Shown here in pieces: positions 24,801 through 33,646 of a stretch of DNA of 64,000 bases. The number at the start of each line of letters is the position of its first letter. Position 1 is the first letter of the stretch. Under the pieces are notes generated by a model. The model made no database searches. It had not been told where the DNA came from and saw only the letters and a program-made list of their open reading frames with translations. A program made the translations under genes and the position numbers. The stretch is from JAKFYM01 sp964416595 (GTDB taxonomy: Bacteria; Bdellovibrionota; UBA1018; CAIPTA01): NCBI GenBank assembly GCA_964416595.1, contig CAYQES010000002.1, forward strand, positions 114,384-178,383. Reading direction: 5' to 3'.

Positions 24801-25311
24801 GAGCACGTAACTTTGCTAAATTCACTTCTTGGGTGGGTACAAAGAGATCCCGGGTGGCACCGGCAGGTTCCCGGTGGATGGGAACGGGCTTGAAATTTTC
24901 TGTACTGCTTAAAGTGGCGCTACGAATTCCTAAGCTTGCAATGAATTCTGCGTCGATAATTTTTTGGGTGGGTAGAGTTACGATCAAAAAAGGAATTTGA
25001 AAACCAATTTCCAAATTTGGATCGTAAACAACTTTTCCGCCCGCAGCTTTTACCAAGTAACTGGTTTTGGCGGTATCATTCACGATGAGTAACAGGGTTT
25101 GCTCGGGGTAATGATTAATATTGTGTCTACGAATTTCTTGGTCGATCTGGCTGGCGATATTTAAAGCTTTGGTGGCTTCAGCGTTTTGCTGAATCATGGA
25201 GCTTTCCACCATCACGCTTTCTTTACTGGTATCAATTTTCTTTCCTTTGCTACAGCTGACAAGAGTGAGAGAGAGAAGGGCAAAGCCAACAACAAATAGA
25301 ATATTTTTCAT
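21802..25311 (-). CDS. Tripeptidyl-peptidase II-like S8 serine protease, lipoprotein
   Basis: 1169 aa. Lipoprotein signal MKNILFVVGFALLSLTLVSC with lipobox Cys20. The subtilisin triad is Asp187 (VAVIDTGVD), His378 (RQHGTHVAG) and Ser559 (NGTSMASPLAAG), plus oxyanion Asn in SAGNSGPG (near 473). The spacing between Asp and His is about 190 residues, versus roughly 35-40 in ordinary subtilisins; an insert of this size, with overall length near 1200 aa and long beta-rich C-terminal domains, is typical of tripeptidyl-peptidase II. A PPC-like or jelly-roll region follows at about 830-950. It would act on peptides at the outer membrane or in the periplasm. It is preceded by an A/T-rich promoter region and followed by no terminator I could identify. 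Confidence 0.9.
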   Translation of the reverse strand: MKNILFVVGFALLSLTLVSCSKGKKIDTSKESVMVESSMIQQNAEATKALNIASQIDQEIRRHNINHYPEQTLLLIVNDTAKTSYLVKAAGGKVVYDPNLEIGFQIPFLIVTLPTQKIIDAEFIASLGIRSATLSSTENFKPVPIHREPAGATRDLFVPTQEVNLAKLRARKPGEGLGENITVAVIDTGVDASHPGLKDRMVYWADHTQETRTALNQVKVEGDFVVVNPQVKIPLPQGLDPTAPVYVALINEAAMAAQLEDAEKTASENTAGLDLNKNKLTNDVFPTIVGKHKESGLQVAYINAKGDGKFTEKELSQPIADFNDIRATQACGRKQAPNLPVFLEFPNRTRTIAYPVLIEKNPDHTPAFISLGADFRQHGTHVAGIIAGSNGKFEGVAPKANIMSMKVCSGITCTDAAILRALVDTFYNPYGCVPEVVNISLGASQTYEIDAVDYLIRDLSAKFGTTFVISAGNSGPGYRSTSNLGSSGPAMVVGASISRNAYQKHYAGTPVYPEDALFAFSTVGPSFTGLVRPSIVAPGSALSSITLADGAYEMFNGTSMASPLAAGAAAALLSLAQKTPEYESFAELKKQKLQQIFQKKEGNPITLLQLPLALRASFEETAKRLPNYTDPEQGRGLVNVDGAYDSFLGKLKKLQNKPTLYVDLAINGNNATNRLFDRSQNIATSKDITLTLVPDDEAAESEMLKARSEEIRVRLDYVDVQDNTGKVQKLTQDMPFSIMVPGEATQNGTTANIHLSNSLTQTIKSLRKLDKMEAGKTYVASYSVWLGDERLQTIVDLVQMPLQLGDKTETFDLGSINARPMKRTAAIAKKKQAIAPNEHHRYPIALTARDEKLVVKAGIPSGMNGTLFVSVYDPDGHSIVDTRPFFRRPDMQDPVLELATDIKGKAGIYEVTVSNSSGRWTSATQYDLMLMADRMKLASQKIEIAAGDAASSLPHESILTVLNSSRQATKINADLQDLTFMDNFPAVQVAPGTWTFKKISPPITGETEVPALIIQLGDKTLASPNFGGRVDSMLYTISEDGKNFVPAFAAHPDASDFATKLFPSVIFEAGKPLYLAIETIDLTLNKASVDPTVEVNVFYSGIKVPDGKVKAEVLRDSSQDAFLVKASATEPLGFIPREKAAPRIRGDLVLTTDGPEANSKYLVPVTVHH

Positions 25312-25383
25312 ATTCCAACTTCTCGGATATTTTCCGTTTTATTTTAGGCGGGAATGGCAACGGGGCCGTGTAAAAAAACTGTT

Positions 25384-27621
25384 TCAGCGGGTATACAAGC
25401 TTTTGATTTTTTCCCGGTTTCCTACCACCCAAATCAGATCTTTTTCGGATAGTTCCATGGCTGAATCGGGGCTTAAAAACCTTTTACCGTCTCTTTCGAT
25501 ACCCACGATCAAACCATCGATGGCTTCCCGTAGTCCACTATCCCGAATGGGCTTACCTAAGAAAGGAGAGGTGGATGGTAAGGTAAGAGACTCCAAACCA
25601 AAGCTATCGCCGTTGGTATTCGCCGGTAAAACCGCTTCTTCAATAATATGAGAAGCGGCTAGGAGTTGCTCTTCTGTACCGATCAAAAACAAACGGTCAA
25701 AAGGCATTAGGATATCTGTGCGGCCGGGGGCCAGGATTCGCTTCTTTCCTCTTTCAAGTAGGGTAACGGTAACTCCAAAGCGTTCTTTTAAAGAAGAATG
25801 CATTAACGTTTTCCCCACCAACTCGGAATTAGGAGAAAGCACAAATTCCGCGAGTGTGGCGTTCCAAGGAGCTAACTCTTGCCGCGGATTGGCTTTAGCT
25901 AACTCTTCCCGCTCCCTATCGTTGAGATTCGATAAAAATCTTTCTTCCATCAGGCGGTACACGGGCTCCGCGTGGCGGCTAAAAATCAGAAAAACCAATA
26001 CAAAGAGCGAAAGCACTAATCCAGTGGCAGTTCGAGCGGAAGAGAATTGGCCCACAAGGAAAATCACCAATCCCGCTCCCAGTAATCCTCGCACAAGAGT
26101 AACGCCGGTTTGCAATGCTTTTAGACGTTCTAAATTTATGGGTCGATCGCCTTTTAAATCTTTCGGAGTGATTCCTAACACAATCCCCCAAAGAAAAGGC
26201 GCCGCCGCAAAGAGAGTTACTACTCCCGTTATAAGATTCACCCAAGAATTTTCACCTAATTGTTTGTTGAGTTCGGGCAAGAGTAAATTTTTAGCCCCTA
26301 GAGTGATGGCAATGGTCATCACTGAATTCAAGGCAATTTTAATTCCATATACGCGCCATAAAAGTGCGGTTCCCGATTCTGCCGAATTTCCTCTTTGCAC
26401 AAAGGCCGCTTGATAACTATTCATGCCCTCTTTGAAGCGGGGAGGGAGTTTTTTATCTAGAAACTGGGCGAAACGATCTGCTTCGCGAATGAGATAGGGC
26501 GTGGTGAAAGTAGTGATGGCGGAAACAGCCACGGCCACAGGATAAAGAAAATCACTAATCACATTTAGGGTGAGGCCCAGGGTGGCAATGATAAAAGAGA
26601 ATTCACCAATTTGTGCCAAACTCATGCCCGCCTGCACGGAGTGCCGCAAAGTTTGCCCAGAAAGTAGAGCGCCGAGGGCGGTGCTCACAAATTTTCCCAT
26701 GATGGTAATGCCGGTTACTAAGAAGATCACCCCGGCGTGTTTTTGCACGATGGCCGGATCAATCAACATTCCCACTGAAACAAAAAAGATGGCGCCAAAT
26801 AAATCTCGCACAGGAGTGAGTAAATGTTCGATGCGGTGGCCATCTCTGGTTTCCGCCAAAATAGATCCCATGATGAATGCGCCAAGGGCGGGAGAAAATC
26901 CTACTTTGGTGGCCACGATCACCATCAGTAAACAAAGGCCAATGGAAACAACTAAAGTGGTTTCATCATTAAGAAAGCCATGCACTTTTTTCAGCAAGAG
27001 GGGCACTAGGTAGATTCCCACGAGAAACCACAAGATAAGGAAAAAACCGAGCTTCAAGCTAGAAAGAATAAGTTCTGCGCCGGCAAATTTTTGAGTGGCA
27101 GCAATGGTTGAGAGTAGAGCCAGAAGCAAAATGGCGATCAAATCTTCGATGATGAGTACGCCAAACACCAAAGAAACAAAGTGGCGGCCCTTCAAGCCAA
27201 GCTCATTAAATGCCCGCACAATAATTGTGGTGGAAGAAATCGACAGAATTCCGCCCAAGAAAATACTATCCATCTTGGACCAGCCGAGCATTTGCCCGGT
27301 CAGATAGCCCACAGCCAGCATGAACACAACTTCAAAAAAAGCCGTTACTGCCGCGCTTTTTCCCACACGAGCTAATTTTTTAAAGCTAAATTCTAGGCCC
27401 AATCCAAATAGGAGGAAGATCACGCCAATCTCTGCCCAGATTTTTACGCTCTCCGTGTCAGACACGGAGGGCAAAAAAGGCACATGATGGCCCACAAGCA
27501 CGCCTGCCACTAAATACCCCAGTACCACCGGCTGGCGCCATTTCTTGAATAGGAGCGTCACAATGGTGGCGGCGATGAGTATGATTCCTAGATCTTGGAT
27601 AAAAGCGGGCAAGTGAATCAT
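25384..27621 (-). CDS. CPA2 cation:proton antiporter with C-terminal TrkA-C domains
   Basis: 745 aa. The first 385 residues form a Na+/H+ exchanger (KefB/KefC) membrane domain of about 12-13 spans (GYLVAGVLVGHH, GLGLEFSFKKLARVG, SSTTIIVRAFNELG, and FVSVGMLIDP). A second membrane block of about four spans lies at 430-570. Two RCK-C (TrkA-C) domains follow at about 600-745, with no TrkA-N nucleotide-binding domain between. It probably exchanges K+ or Na+ for H+, gated by ligand binding to the RCK-C part. The second antiporter of this window (47073-48743) instead carries a TrkA-N domain. The start ATG is 27619-27621. Confidence 0.9.
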   Translation of the reverse strand: MIHLPAFIQDLGIILIAATIVTLLFKKWRQPVVLGYLVAGVLVGHHVPFLPSVSDTESVKIWAEIGVIFLLFGLGLEFSFKKLARVGKSAAVTAFFEVVFMLAVGYLTGQMLGWSKMDSIFLGGILSISSTTIIVRAFNELGLKGRHFVSLVFGVLIIEDLIAILLLALLSTIAATQKFAGAELILSSLKLGFFLILWFLVGIYLVPLLLKKVHGFLNDETTLVVSIGLCLLMVIVATKVGFSPALGAFIMGSILAETRDGHRIEHLLTPVRDLFGAIFFVSVGMLIDPAIVQKHAGVIFLVTGITIMGKFVSTALGALLSGQTLRHSVQAGMSLAQIGEFSFIIATLGLTLNVISDFLYPVAVAVSAITTFTTPYLIREADRFAQFLDKKLPPRFKEGMNSYQAAFVQRGNSAESGTALLWRVYGIKIALNSVMTIAITLGAKNLLLPELNKQLGENSWVNLITGVVTLFAAAPFLWGIVLGITPKDLKGDRPINLERLKALQTGVTLVRGLLGAGLVIFLVGQFSSARTATGLVLSLFVLVFLIFSRHAEPVYRLMEERFLSNLNDREREELAKANPRQELAPWNATLAEFVLSPNSELVGKTLMHSSLKERFGVTVTLLERGKKRILAPGRTDILMPFDRLFLIGTEEQLLAASHIIEEAVLPANTNGDSFGLESLTLPSTSPFLGKPIRDSGLREAIDGLIVGIERDGKRFLSPDSAMELSEKDLIWVVGNREKIKSLYTR

Positions 27622-27835
27622 AAGGGGCTAAAATATGGCAGATTTTTTTGGCCAACACCAGCCAATTTCATGAATTTATTAGAAAATTTTTTTCGATCGC
27701 TGCTTGCTCGCGCAGTGTTTTTTTGAACAATATTTTTTAATAAATAAAAATATATATATATTTATTTTGTTATGCGATAGACAGCCCGCATTGCGTTCTT
27801 CAATTAAAAATAAAAGCAGATTCTTTTTGACGCGC

Positions 27836-29158
27836 ATGGCCATTTCGGCTCTGCAAAAATGTGCGCAATCCATTGATTCCTATTTAGCCACCAAGGGTAC
27901 TACCGGCGCTGTGTCGGGAGCGTCGATCAAAACTTTGCAGTTAAAGTTAAATCTTTATCGTGAAATTTTTTCTCTAGCCCGCGAAAATCGAGATGAAGCC
28001 AGTGTAGTGCAAGTGATGGTGGACTCCATTGGTATCCATTTCCGTGCGGATTATATTTCTTATTCTACTCTTTCCAGCGCGGGCCCTATTCAGAGCATCC
28101 ATTCAAGCGATTTGGCCGGGCATGTAGATTGTTGCGCTATAGAGAGGCTAATACAAAATTCTCCTCTTTATTTAGAAACCATCCGTAATAAAAAAAATCT
28201 CATTATTTACAATCTACAAAAAGAACCCACACTCAAGATTCTCTTAAAAGAACAACCACTAGCTCGGATCGATTGCCCGGTAGTTATAGAAGAAGATGTG
28301 TTGGGGGTGCTGGCGGTAGTTTGTTACCAAGAAAGAAAATGGTTGCCGTTTGAGTTGGAAACCATCCAAGAGATTGCGGAGTTCACCGGCTTTCTTTTAC
28401 GGGAAGCGCGGATTAAAAAAAATCTAGAAATTACTCAAGAGCAAATTCTCTCAAAAGCAAAGTTTGCCTCCCTAGGAGAAATGGCCAGCGGTATTGCCCA
28501 CGAGATCAATAATCCTTTGTCAGTGGTGCAGGGGCTAGCTTGCCAGTTGCGGCAAATGGTGGAGGCTGAAAGTAATAACTCTGCTCTTTTGTTGGAAAGT
28601 TTAGAAACAATTGATCGAATGTCGAAACGAATTGCGGCCATCACTAAAGGTTTGCGCACTTTCTCTCGGCAGGCAGAACAGGATCCCATGGAGCCCGCGG
28701 ACTTATGCGCTATTTTGCAAGAGACCTTGGCACTCTGCTGGCCGCGTATGCAAGCAAGTGCTATCCATTTAGACCTGGACCAGAAGCATGCAAAGATTTT
28801 GGTGCGCTGCCGGCCAGCAGAAATTTCCCAGGTTCTCTTAAATTTGCTGAATAATGCTATGGACGCACTCGAACAGCAGGCAACAAAAAAGATTACAATA
28901 ATCTTGGAAAAGCGAGAAGGCGCTACCATTTTTTTGATCCAAGATAGTGGCGCTGGCGTGGCACCTGACTTAGCAGAAAAGATTTTCCAGCCCTTTTATA
29001 CCACCAAGGCCGTTGGCAAGGGCACGGGCTTAGGTTTACCCATTTCCCGACGCATCGTGGAGAATCATGAGGGAAAGCTTTATTTGGACCCCGTTTCCTA
29101 TACGTCGCCAGGCTACCAAGGAGCCAGATTCGTGCTAGAGTTGCCCTTGGAGGCATAA
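27836..29158 (+). CDS. Cytoplasmic GAF sensor histidine kinase
   Basis: 440 aa from ATG 27836; the longer frame from 27704 reads through an AT-rich, low-complexity leader and is not credible. No signal or membrane span, so it senses from the cytoplasm. Residues 50-195 are a GAF-like domain (LAREN...QVMVDSIGIHFRADYISY; DCPVVIEEDVLGVLAVVC). The HisKA H-box is LGEMASGIAHEINNPLSVV, the N box is NLLNNAMDAL and the G boxes include GKGTGLGLPIS. A small membrane protein and a GNAT protein follow in the same operon (TAATG overlap, then 6 bases). No cognate regulator nearby. Upstream 27622-27835 is AT-rich (AAATAAA...TTTATTT). Confidence 0.9.
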   Translation: MAISALQKCAQSIDSYLATKGTTGAVSGASIKTLQLKLNLYREIFSLARENRDEASVVQVMVDSIGIHFRADYISYSTLSSAGPIQSIHSSDLAGHVDCCAIERLIQNSPLYLETIRNKKNLIIYNLQKEPTLKILLKEQPLARIDCPVVIEEDVLGVLAVVCYQERKWLPFELETIQEIAEFTGFLLREARIKKNLEITQEQILSKAKFASLGEMASGIAHEINNPLSVVQGLACQLRQMVEAESNNSALLLESLETIDRMSKRIAAITKGLRTFSRQAEQDPMEPADLCAILQETLALCWPRMQASAIHLDLDQKHAKILVRCRPAEISQVLLNLLNNAMDALEQQATKKITIILEKREGATIFLIQDSGAGVAPDLAEKIFQPFYTTKAVGKGTGLGLPISRRIVENHEGKLYLDPVSYTSPGYQGARFVLELPLEA

Positions 29159-29427
29159 TGGCACCCTTTAAAAAGTTTCTTTGGGCAATGAGTGGGGGCG
29201 CACTGCTTGGCGCTGTGCTTTTTGCGTGGTTTTCTCCTTACATCATTGTTTGGTATTTTTCTCCGCCCGCGGATTTAGGGATCTCCTGCAAACCCGCAGT
29301 AGAATGGGCCATTGAAACTTACCGCAAGGTAATGTTTACGGGTGTGCTGTTAGGCGCTATTTTTTCTGGGATTTTATTTTTCGCTTTTACTAGCAGAAAA
29401 ACGAATCCTCCGCCCGCGAGCGTATAA
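29158..29427 (+). CDS. Small two-span membrane protein
   Basis: 89 aa. ATG overlaps the kinase stop (TAATG). Hydrophobic spans at about 9-34 (MSGGALLGAVLFAWFSPYI) and 60-78 (VMFTGVLLGAIFSGILFFAF), with a Cys-containing loop (LGISCKPAVEWAIETYRK) outside. No family recognised. Its fixed position after the kinase suggests it may be a membrane partner or regulator for the soluble sensor. Confidence 0.65.
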   Translation: MAPFKKFLWAMSGGALLGAVLFAWFSPYIIVWYFSPPADLGISCKPAVEWAIETYRKVMFTGVLLGAIFSGILFFAFTSRKTNPPPASV

Positions 29428-29433
29428 GCTGCT

Positions 29434-30009
29434 ATGCAATTTTCTAGTAAACGTTTTGTAATCCGTTTATATCGCACCTCTGACTATAAGAAGTGGCGGC
29501 AAGCCCATGAGGATGCCTGGCCCAAACAAAATGAATTCGACCAAGAGAAAAAAACCGCCAAAGAATTAACTCGAGGGGCTTTTGCCAAATTTTTGAAAAA
29601 AAATAAGAATTTTCAAAAACAGGATGTGCTTTACCATTTCGGTGTTTTTGAAAAACGTACTGGGCGCTTAATGGGGTATATTATTTTTGCCCTCATTGCT
29701 CGCTTCAATGTGCAGAGCGTGCGAATTTCCTATTCCGTTTTTAATAATTACTGGAAACATGGTTATGGGCGGGAAATTGTGGAAGCTGCGCTCTTGTTTG
29801 CGTTTCGCAAATTAAAATTGCACCGGGTAGAGGCAGAAATTTTACCCACCAACCGCGCTTCTATCGCATTGGTAAAAAGCTTAAAATTTCAGTTAGAGGG
29901 TTTACGCCGTAGCGCTGTGTATTTTGATCGCAAATGGCATGACCATTTAGTGTTTGCGGTGCTGCCAGAAGATCGGGGCTTAAAATCCACGAAACCTAAT
30001 TTGCGTTAG
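29434..30009 (+). CDS. GNAT family N-acetyltransferase (RimJ/RimL type)
   Basis: 191 aa. The RimJ-like pattern is visible: N-terminal FVIRLYRTSDYKKW, FGVFEKRTGRLMGYI (beta strand), VRISYSVFNNYWKHGYGREIVEAAL (acetyl-CoA loop, here with HGYGRE in place of the Q/RxxGxG/A consensus), LHRVEAEILPTNRASIALV and LEGLRRSAVYFDRKWHDHLVFAVL. Such enzymes acetylate protein N-termini or small amines. It is third gene of the kinase operon and its stop overlaps the stop of the aldehyde dehydrogenase gene. Confidence 0.85.
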   Translation: MQFSSKRFVIRLYRTSDYKKWRQAHEDAWPKQNEFDQEKKTAKELTRGAFAKFLKKNKNFQKQDVLYHFGVFEKRTGRLMGYIIFALIARFNVQSVRISYSVFNNYWKHGYGREIVEAALLFAFRKLKLHRVEAEILPTNRASIALVKSLKFQLEGLRRSAVYFDRKWHDHLVFAVLPEDRGLKSTKPNLR

Positions 30010-31340
30010 GTTTTTATTGTTTTCACATTCACAAATTCCCGGATCCCAAATTCCGCCAATTCCCGGCCAAATCCTGATTCTTTGATCCCGCCAAATGGTA
30101 ACGCTGGATCTGAGCGTACAAAATCATTCACAAAACAGGAGCCCGCTTCTAGCTCTTCCTCGGCGAGCTTACGGCCCTTGGCAATATTTTTTGTGAAAAT
30201 AGCAGCTCCTAAACCGAAATTCGTTTGGTTAGCTAGTTGCAGGGCCATGGCCTCATCTTCTGCTACAATGAGGGCCGCTACTGGGCCAAAAAGTTCCTCA
30301 TCAAAAGCAGGCATGCCCGGCTTCACATTAGTGAGTAGGGTTGGAGGGTAATGAAAGCCTGGGCCAACGGGGATTTTTCCTCCACATAAGAGTTTGGCGC
30401 CCATGGCGATCGAACGATCCACTTGAGATTGCAGATCTTGCCGCAGATTTTCTCTGGCCATAGGGGCGATCTCGTGTTTTGTTAAATGCTGGAGAAATTT
30501 TTCGGTGAATTCGGCTTGTACTTTTTTTTCCACGATAAAACGTTTGGCCGAAATGCAGCTTTGGCCGCTATTGATGAGGCGGGATTTTGCACAAATTTCT
30601 GCGGCTTTATCTAGGTTTGCGTCTGCTAGCACCACATAGGCATCAGAGCCGCCTAGTTCCAACACCGATTTTTTTAGATGAGCGCCAGCAGCGGCACCAA
30701 TTTTTCGCCCCACTTCCGTGGAGCCTGTGAAACTTACGGCTTGAATTTCCGGGCGAGCAATTAACGCTAATACTTCACTTCCCGGCAGTAGAATCGTTTG
30801 TAACAAACTGGCTTCGTTACTGGCTTCTTGCCAAATTTTCTCTATGGCCAAGGCACAGCCACTCACATTGGAAGCGTGTTTTAGTACCACTGAGTTTCCC
30901 GCTAAAGTGGCAGGAATGGCACAACGAAACACCTGCCATAAAGGGAAATTCCAGGGCATGATGGCAAGCACGGTGCCCAAGGGCTGAAACGCAACAAAAC
31001 TTTCTGGACTTACAGATTGCGTGGCTAAAAATCCTGGACCTTTTTCAATGTAGTATTGGGCGCAGGCCGCACATTTTTCCACTTCGGCTTCCCCGTCTTT
31101 TATGGATTTCCCCATTTCTTCTTTCATGAGCTCAGCTAATCGCAATTTTTCTCGTAACAATACTTTGCTCAACGTTGCCAACATTTGGGTGCGCTGGGGT
31201 ATGGAGGAGCGGCGCCATGTTTTGTGTGTGCTTTGGGCTAGGCGCAGGATTTCGTCCACTTTTTCTGGGCCATGGGGTGTATAAGAGCGAAGCGTTTTTC
31301 CATTTTCCGGATCAATAATTTCAATAGTGTTTCTCGGCAT
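30006..31340 (-). CDS. NAD(P)-dependent aldehyde dehydrogenase, succinate-semialdehyde type
   Basis: 444 aa. Catalytic Cys262 in NSGQSCISAKR, general-base Glu228 in LELGGSDAY, oxyanion Asn131 in MPWNFPLWQ, and coenzyme-binding FTGSTEVGRKIG (205-215). The short length (about 450) and the SGQSCISAKR form are those of the Sad/YneI succinate-semialdehyde dehydrogenase branch, which feeds succinate to the TCA cycle. Other aldehydes are possible. It starts 50 bases from the divergent ung gene. Confidence 0.9.
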   Translation of the reverse strand: MPRNTIEIIDPENGKTLRSYTPHGPEKVDEILRLAQSTHKTWRRSSIPQRTQMLATLSKVLLREKLRLAELMKEEMGKSIKDGEAEVEKCAACAQYYIEKGPGFLATQSVSPESFVAFQPLGTVLAIMPWNFPLWQVFRCAIPATLAGNSVVLKHASNVSGCALAIEKIWQEASNEASLLQTILLPGSEVLALIARPEIQAVSFTGSTEVGRKIGAAAGAHLKKSVLELGGSDAYVVLADANLDKAAEICAKSRLINSGQSCISAKRFIVEKKVQAEFTEKFLQHLTKHEIAPMARENLRQDLQSQVDRSIAMGAKLLCGGKIPVGPGFHYPPTLLTNVKPGMPAFDEELFGPVAALIVAEDEAMALQLANQTNFGLGAAIFTKNIAKGRKLAEEELEAGSCFVNDFVRSDPALPFGGIKESGFGRELAEFGIREFVNVKTIKT

Positions 31341-31389
31341 GGTGACACTTTACAACGGACCCAGCCTCCAGATATAGATCTGTGACAAT

Positions 31390-32070
31390 ATGGAACAAGA
31401 TCGGATCAAAATAGAGCCGTCCTGGAAAAAAGCCTTACTCTCGGAATTCTCCTCTTCTTATATGGAGCAATTGCGGGGATTTTTGCGGAAAGAAGCGGGC
31501 GCTGGGAAAAATATCTATCCCCGGGGTTCCAATATTTTCAATGCGTTCAACCTAACGCCCCTGGACAAAGTAAAGGTAGTGATCTTGGGTCAGGATCCCT
31601 ATCACGGCCCGGGGCAGGCCCATGGCCTCTCTTTTTCCGTGCGGGAAGGCTGCCGCTTTCCTCCTTCTTTGCAAAATATTTTTAAAGAATTAGCCAGCGA
31701 TCTAAATGTGCCTATCCCTAAGACGGGTGATCTCACTTCTTGGGCGAAACAGGGAGTGCTTTTATTAAATACGGTGCTCACGGTAGAAGAAGGCAAGGCC
31801 GCTTCCCACCGCAATAAAGGTTGGGAATCTTTCACGGACAAAGTGATTCGTTTATTGAGCGAGCGGGATGATCCCATAGTATTTATTCTTTGGGGAAGTT
31901 TCGCCCATAGTAAAATTCCTATGATCCGTGTTCCTCCCCATGCGATTTTAAAGAGCGTGCACCCATCTCCACTTTCTGCTTACAACGGTTTCTTCGGCTC
32001 TAAGCCTTTTTCTCAAGCCAATAATATTTTGCGCTCGTGGGGAAAAACTGAAGTTGATTGGCATTTGTAA
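31390..32070 (+). CDS. ung: Uracil-DNA glycosylase, family 1
   Basis: 226 aa. The water-activating motif is GQDPYHGPGQAHGLSF (Asp69), with LLLNTVLTVEEGKAASH and the DNA-intercalation loop HPSPLSAYNGFFGSKPFSQAN. It excises uracil from DNA in base excision repair. The length is normal for Ung. The DTW-domain gene begins 6 bases after its stop, so they share a transcript. Confidence 0.97.
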   Translation: MEQDRIKIEPSWKKALLSEFSSSYMEQLRGFLRKEAGAGKNIYPRGSNIFNAFNLTPLDKVKVVILGQDPYHGPGQAHGLSFSVREGCRFPPSLQNIFKELASDLNVPIPKTGDLTSWAKQGVLLLNTVLTVEEGKAASHRNKGWESFTDKVIRLLSERDDPIVFILWGSFAHSKIPMIRVPPHAILKSVHPSPLSAYNGFFGSKPFSQANNILRSWGKTEVDWHL

Positions 32071-32076
32071 GCCACC

Positions 32077-32712
32077 ATGGAAACCAGGGAAAAAATTGAA
32101 AAATCTATAGTTCGGGAACGGGCATCTTTAGCACTCGAAATTCCCATGGAGGCGAAAGCCAACACCATCCGCGTGGTGGTGCTGCAACATCCCCAAGAGC
32201 CCGATAAAGAATTAGGCACGGCAGCTCTACTGGTGCGGGGTTTAGAAAATGCGGAATTGCGGGTAGGCCTTTCGTGGCGTTCTTTGCGAGCGGTGGCGGG
32301 AGAATCCGCAGTGCCTTCTGAATGGGTGGTTTTGTATTTAGGGGGCAAAGGGAAAGATTTTCCGAAAGAAGTGAATTTCACTAGCACCAAGGGGGATATT
32401 TTGCCGGTGGCGCCTCAACCTAAAGGGTTGCTAGTTTTGGACGGCACCTGGAGCCAAGCCAAAGCTTTGTGGTGGCGCAACTCCTGGCTCACAAAATTAA
32501 AGCGCGTGGTGCTCCAACCAAAAATGCCTTCCCGTTATGGAAAATTGCGCAAAGAGCCTCGGCATGAAGCTGTGTCCACTTTGGAATCAGTAGCGTTAGC
32601 TCTGAGTGTATTAGATCCCCAAGGGCCCGCCTTACGGGAGCATTTGGAAAATGGATTCCAGCGGATGCTGGAAGAATATAAAAAGACTAAGACTCCGCAG
32701 GCAAAGCCTTAA
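32077..32712 (+). CDS. DTW domain protein (tRNA-uridine aminocarboxypropyltransferase-like)
   Basis: 211 aa. The name-giving motif is VLDGTWSQAKALWW (near residue 122), with upstream VVLQHPQEPDKELGTAALL and downstream RVVLQPKMPSRYGKLRKEP, and STLESVALAL near 169. The DTW family (TapT/TuaA in E. coli) transfers the 3-amino-3-carboxypropyl group of SAM to uridine in tRNA (acp3U). The usual N-terminal zinc cysteines are missing here, which occurs in some family members. Its end overlaps the convergent prolyl aminopeptidase gene by 26 bases. Confidence 0.85.
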   Translation: METREKIEKSIVRERASLALEIPMEAKANTIRVVVLQHPQEPDKELGTAALLVRGLENAELRVGLSWRSLRAVAGESAVPSEWVVLYLGGKGKDFPKEVNFTSTKGDILPVAPQPKGLLVLDGTWSQAKALWWRNSWLTKLKRVVLQPKMPSRYGKLRKEPRHEAVSTLESVALALSVLDPQGPALREHLENGFQRMLEEYKKTKTPQAKP

Positions 32713-33646
32713 AAGCTTCTGTGGCTTCCACCAATTTTTCTTGGATGCCTTTTTCCCAGGCCGAGTGGCCTGCATCGGGCACGATATGCAGCTCGGCTTC
32801 GGGCCAAGCGGAATGTAAGTCCCACGCATTTTTCACCGGACAAATCACATCGTAACGACCATGCACAATCACGCCGGGGATGTGGCGGATTTTGTCTACA
32901 TTTTCTAAAAGGAAATTTTCCGTTTCAAAAAAAGCTTTATTCATAAAGTAATGGTTTTCGATTCTAGCAAATTCTAGGGCGTGTTTCGGATCATCGAAGG
33001 AGCTCACAAGATCTTCAGAAAGTAGGAGGCGGGAAGTAGCCCCTTCCCATTTGCTCCACGCTTGGGCAGCCTTTAGTTTCTCATCTTCGTTACTGCCCGT
33101 TAGCCGCTTGTGATAGGCCTCGAGAAGGTTGGTTCTTTCTTCCGGTGGAATTGGGGCCAAATATTGTTCCCACAGATCGGGGAAAATATTGGAAGCACCA
33201 GACTGATAAAACCAATGGATTTCTTCTGGCCGGCACAGGAAAATTCCTCTTAGGATCAAGCCCCGCACCCGGGACGGATGTTTTACAGCATACGCTAACG
33301 CCAAGGTGCTGCCCCAGCTACCACCAAAAACGAGCCATGCCCGAAAGCCTAAGTGTTTACGGATTAGTTCAATATCGTGCACCAAATCCCAGGTGGTGTT
33401 TTCTTCTAGTTCAGCATGGGGCTTGCTCTTGCCACAGCCCCGTTGGTCAAAGAGCACAATGCGGTAGTGTTGAGGATCAAAAAAGCGCCGGTGTTTAGGG
33501 TCCGTGCCACCACCAGGCCCACCGTGCAAAAACACTATTGGTTGTCCGTCAGGATTTCCGCTTTGCTCTACATAAATTTCATGGAGAGGGGAGGCTTTTA
33601 GGGTTTCGCTTTTAAAGGGTTCGATTTCAGGAAAGAGATCTCTCAT
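32687..33646 (-). CDS. pip: Prolyl aminopeptidase (proline iminopeptidase)
   Basis: 319 aa from ATG 33644-33646; the extra 15 codons upstream lack family similarity. Alpha/beta hydrolase of MEROPS S33: oxyanion HGGPGGG (41-47), DQRGCGKS (67-74), nucleophile Ser110 in GGSWGSTLAL, catalytic Asp in HGRYDVICP and His in AGHSAWE. It removes N-terminal proline from peptides in the cytoplasm. Beside a window rich in exported proteases, it would complete peptide digestion. Confidence 0.95.
   Translation of the reverse strand: MRDLFPEIEPFKSETLKASPLHEIYVEQSGNPDGQPIVFLHGGPGGGTDPKHRRFFDPQHYRIVLFDQRGCGKSKPHAELEENTTWDLVHDIELIRKHLGFRAWLVFGGSWGSTLALAYAVKHPSRVRGLILRGIFLCRPEEIHWFYQSGASNIFPDLWEQYLAPIPPEERTNLLEAYHKRLTGSNEDEKLKAAQAWSKWEGATSRLLLSEDLVSSFDDPKHALEFARIENHYFMNKAFFETENFLLENVDKIRHIPGVIVHGRYDVICPVKNAWDLHSAWPEAELHIVPDAGHSAWEKGIQEKLVEATEAFKALPAES

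Noticed and set aside
27742..27767. AT-rich near-palindrome before the kinase gene
   Set aside because: AAATAAA/TTTATTT arms are short and the sequence is simple alternating AT, so chance symmetry is likely.
27704..27835. Long N-terminal extension of the cytoplasmic sensor kinase
   Set aside because: The extra 44 codons lie in an AT-rich promoter-like stretch and lack any homology; the ATG at 27836 is a normal start.
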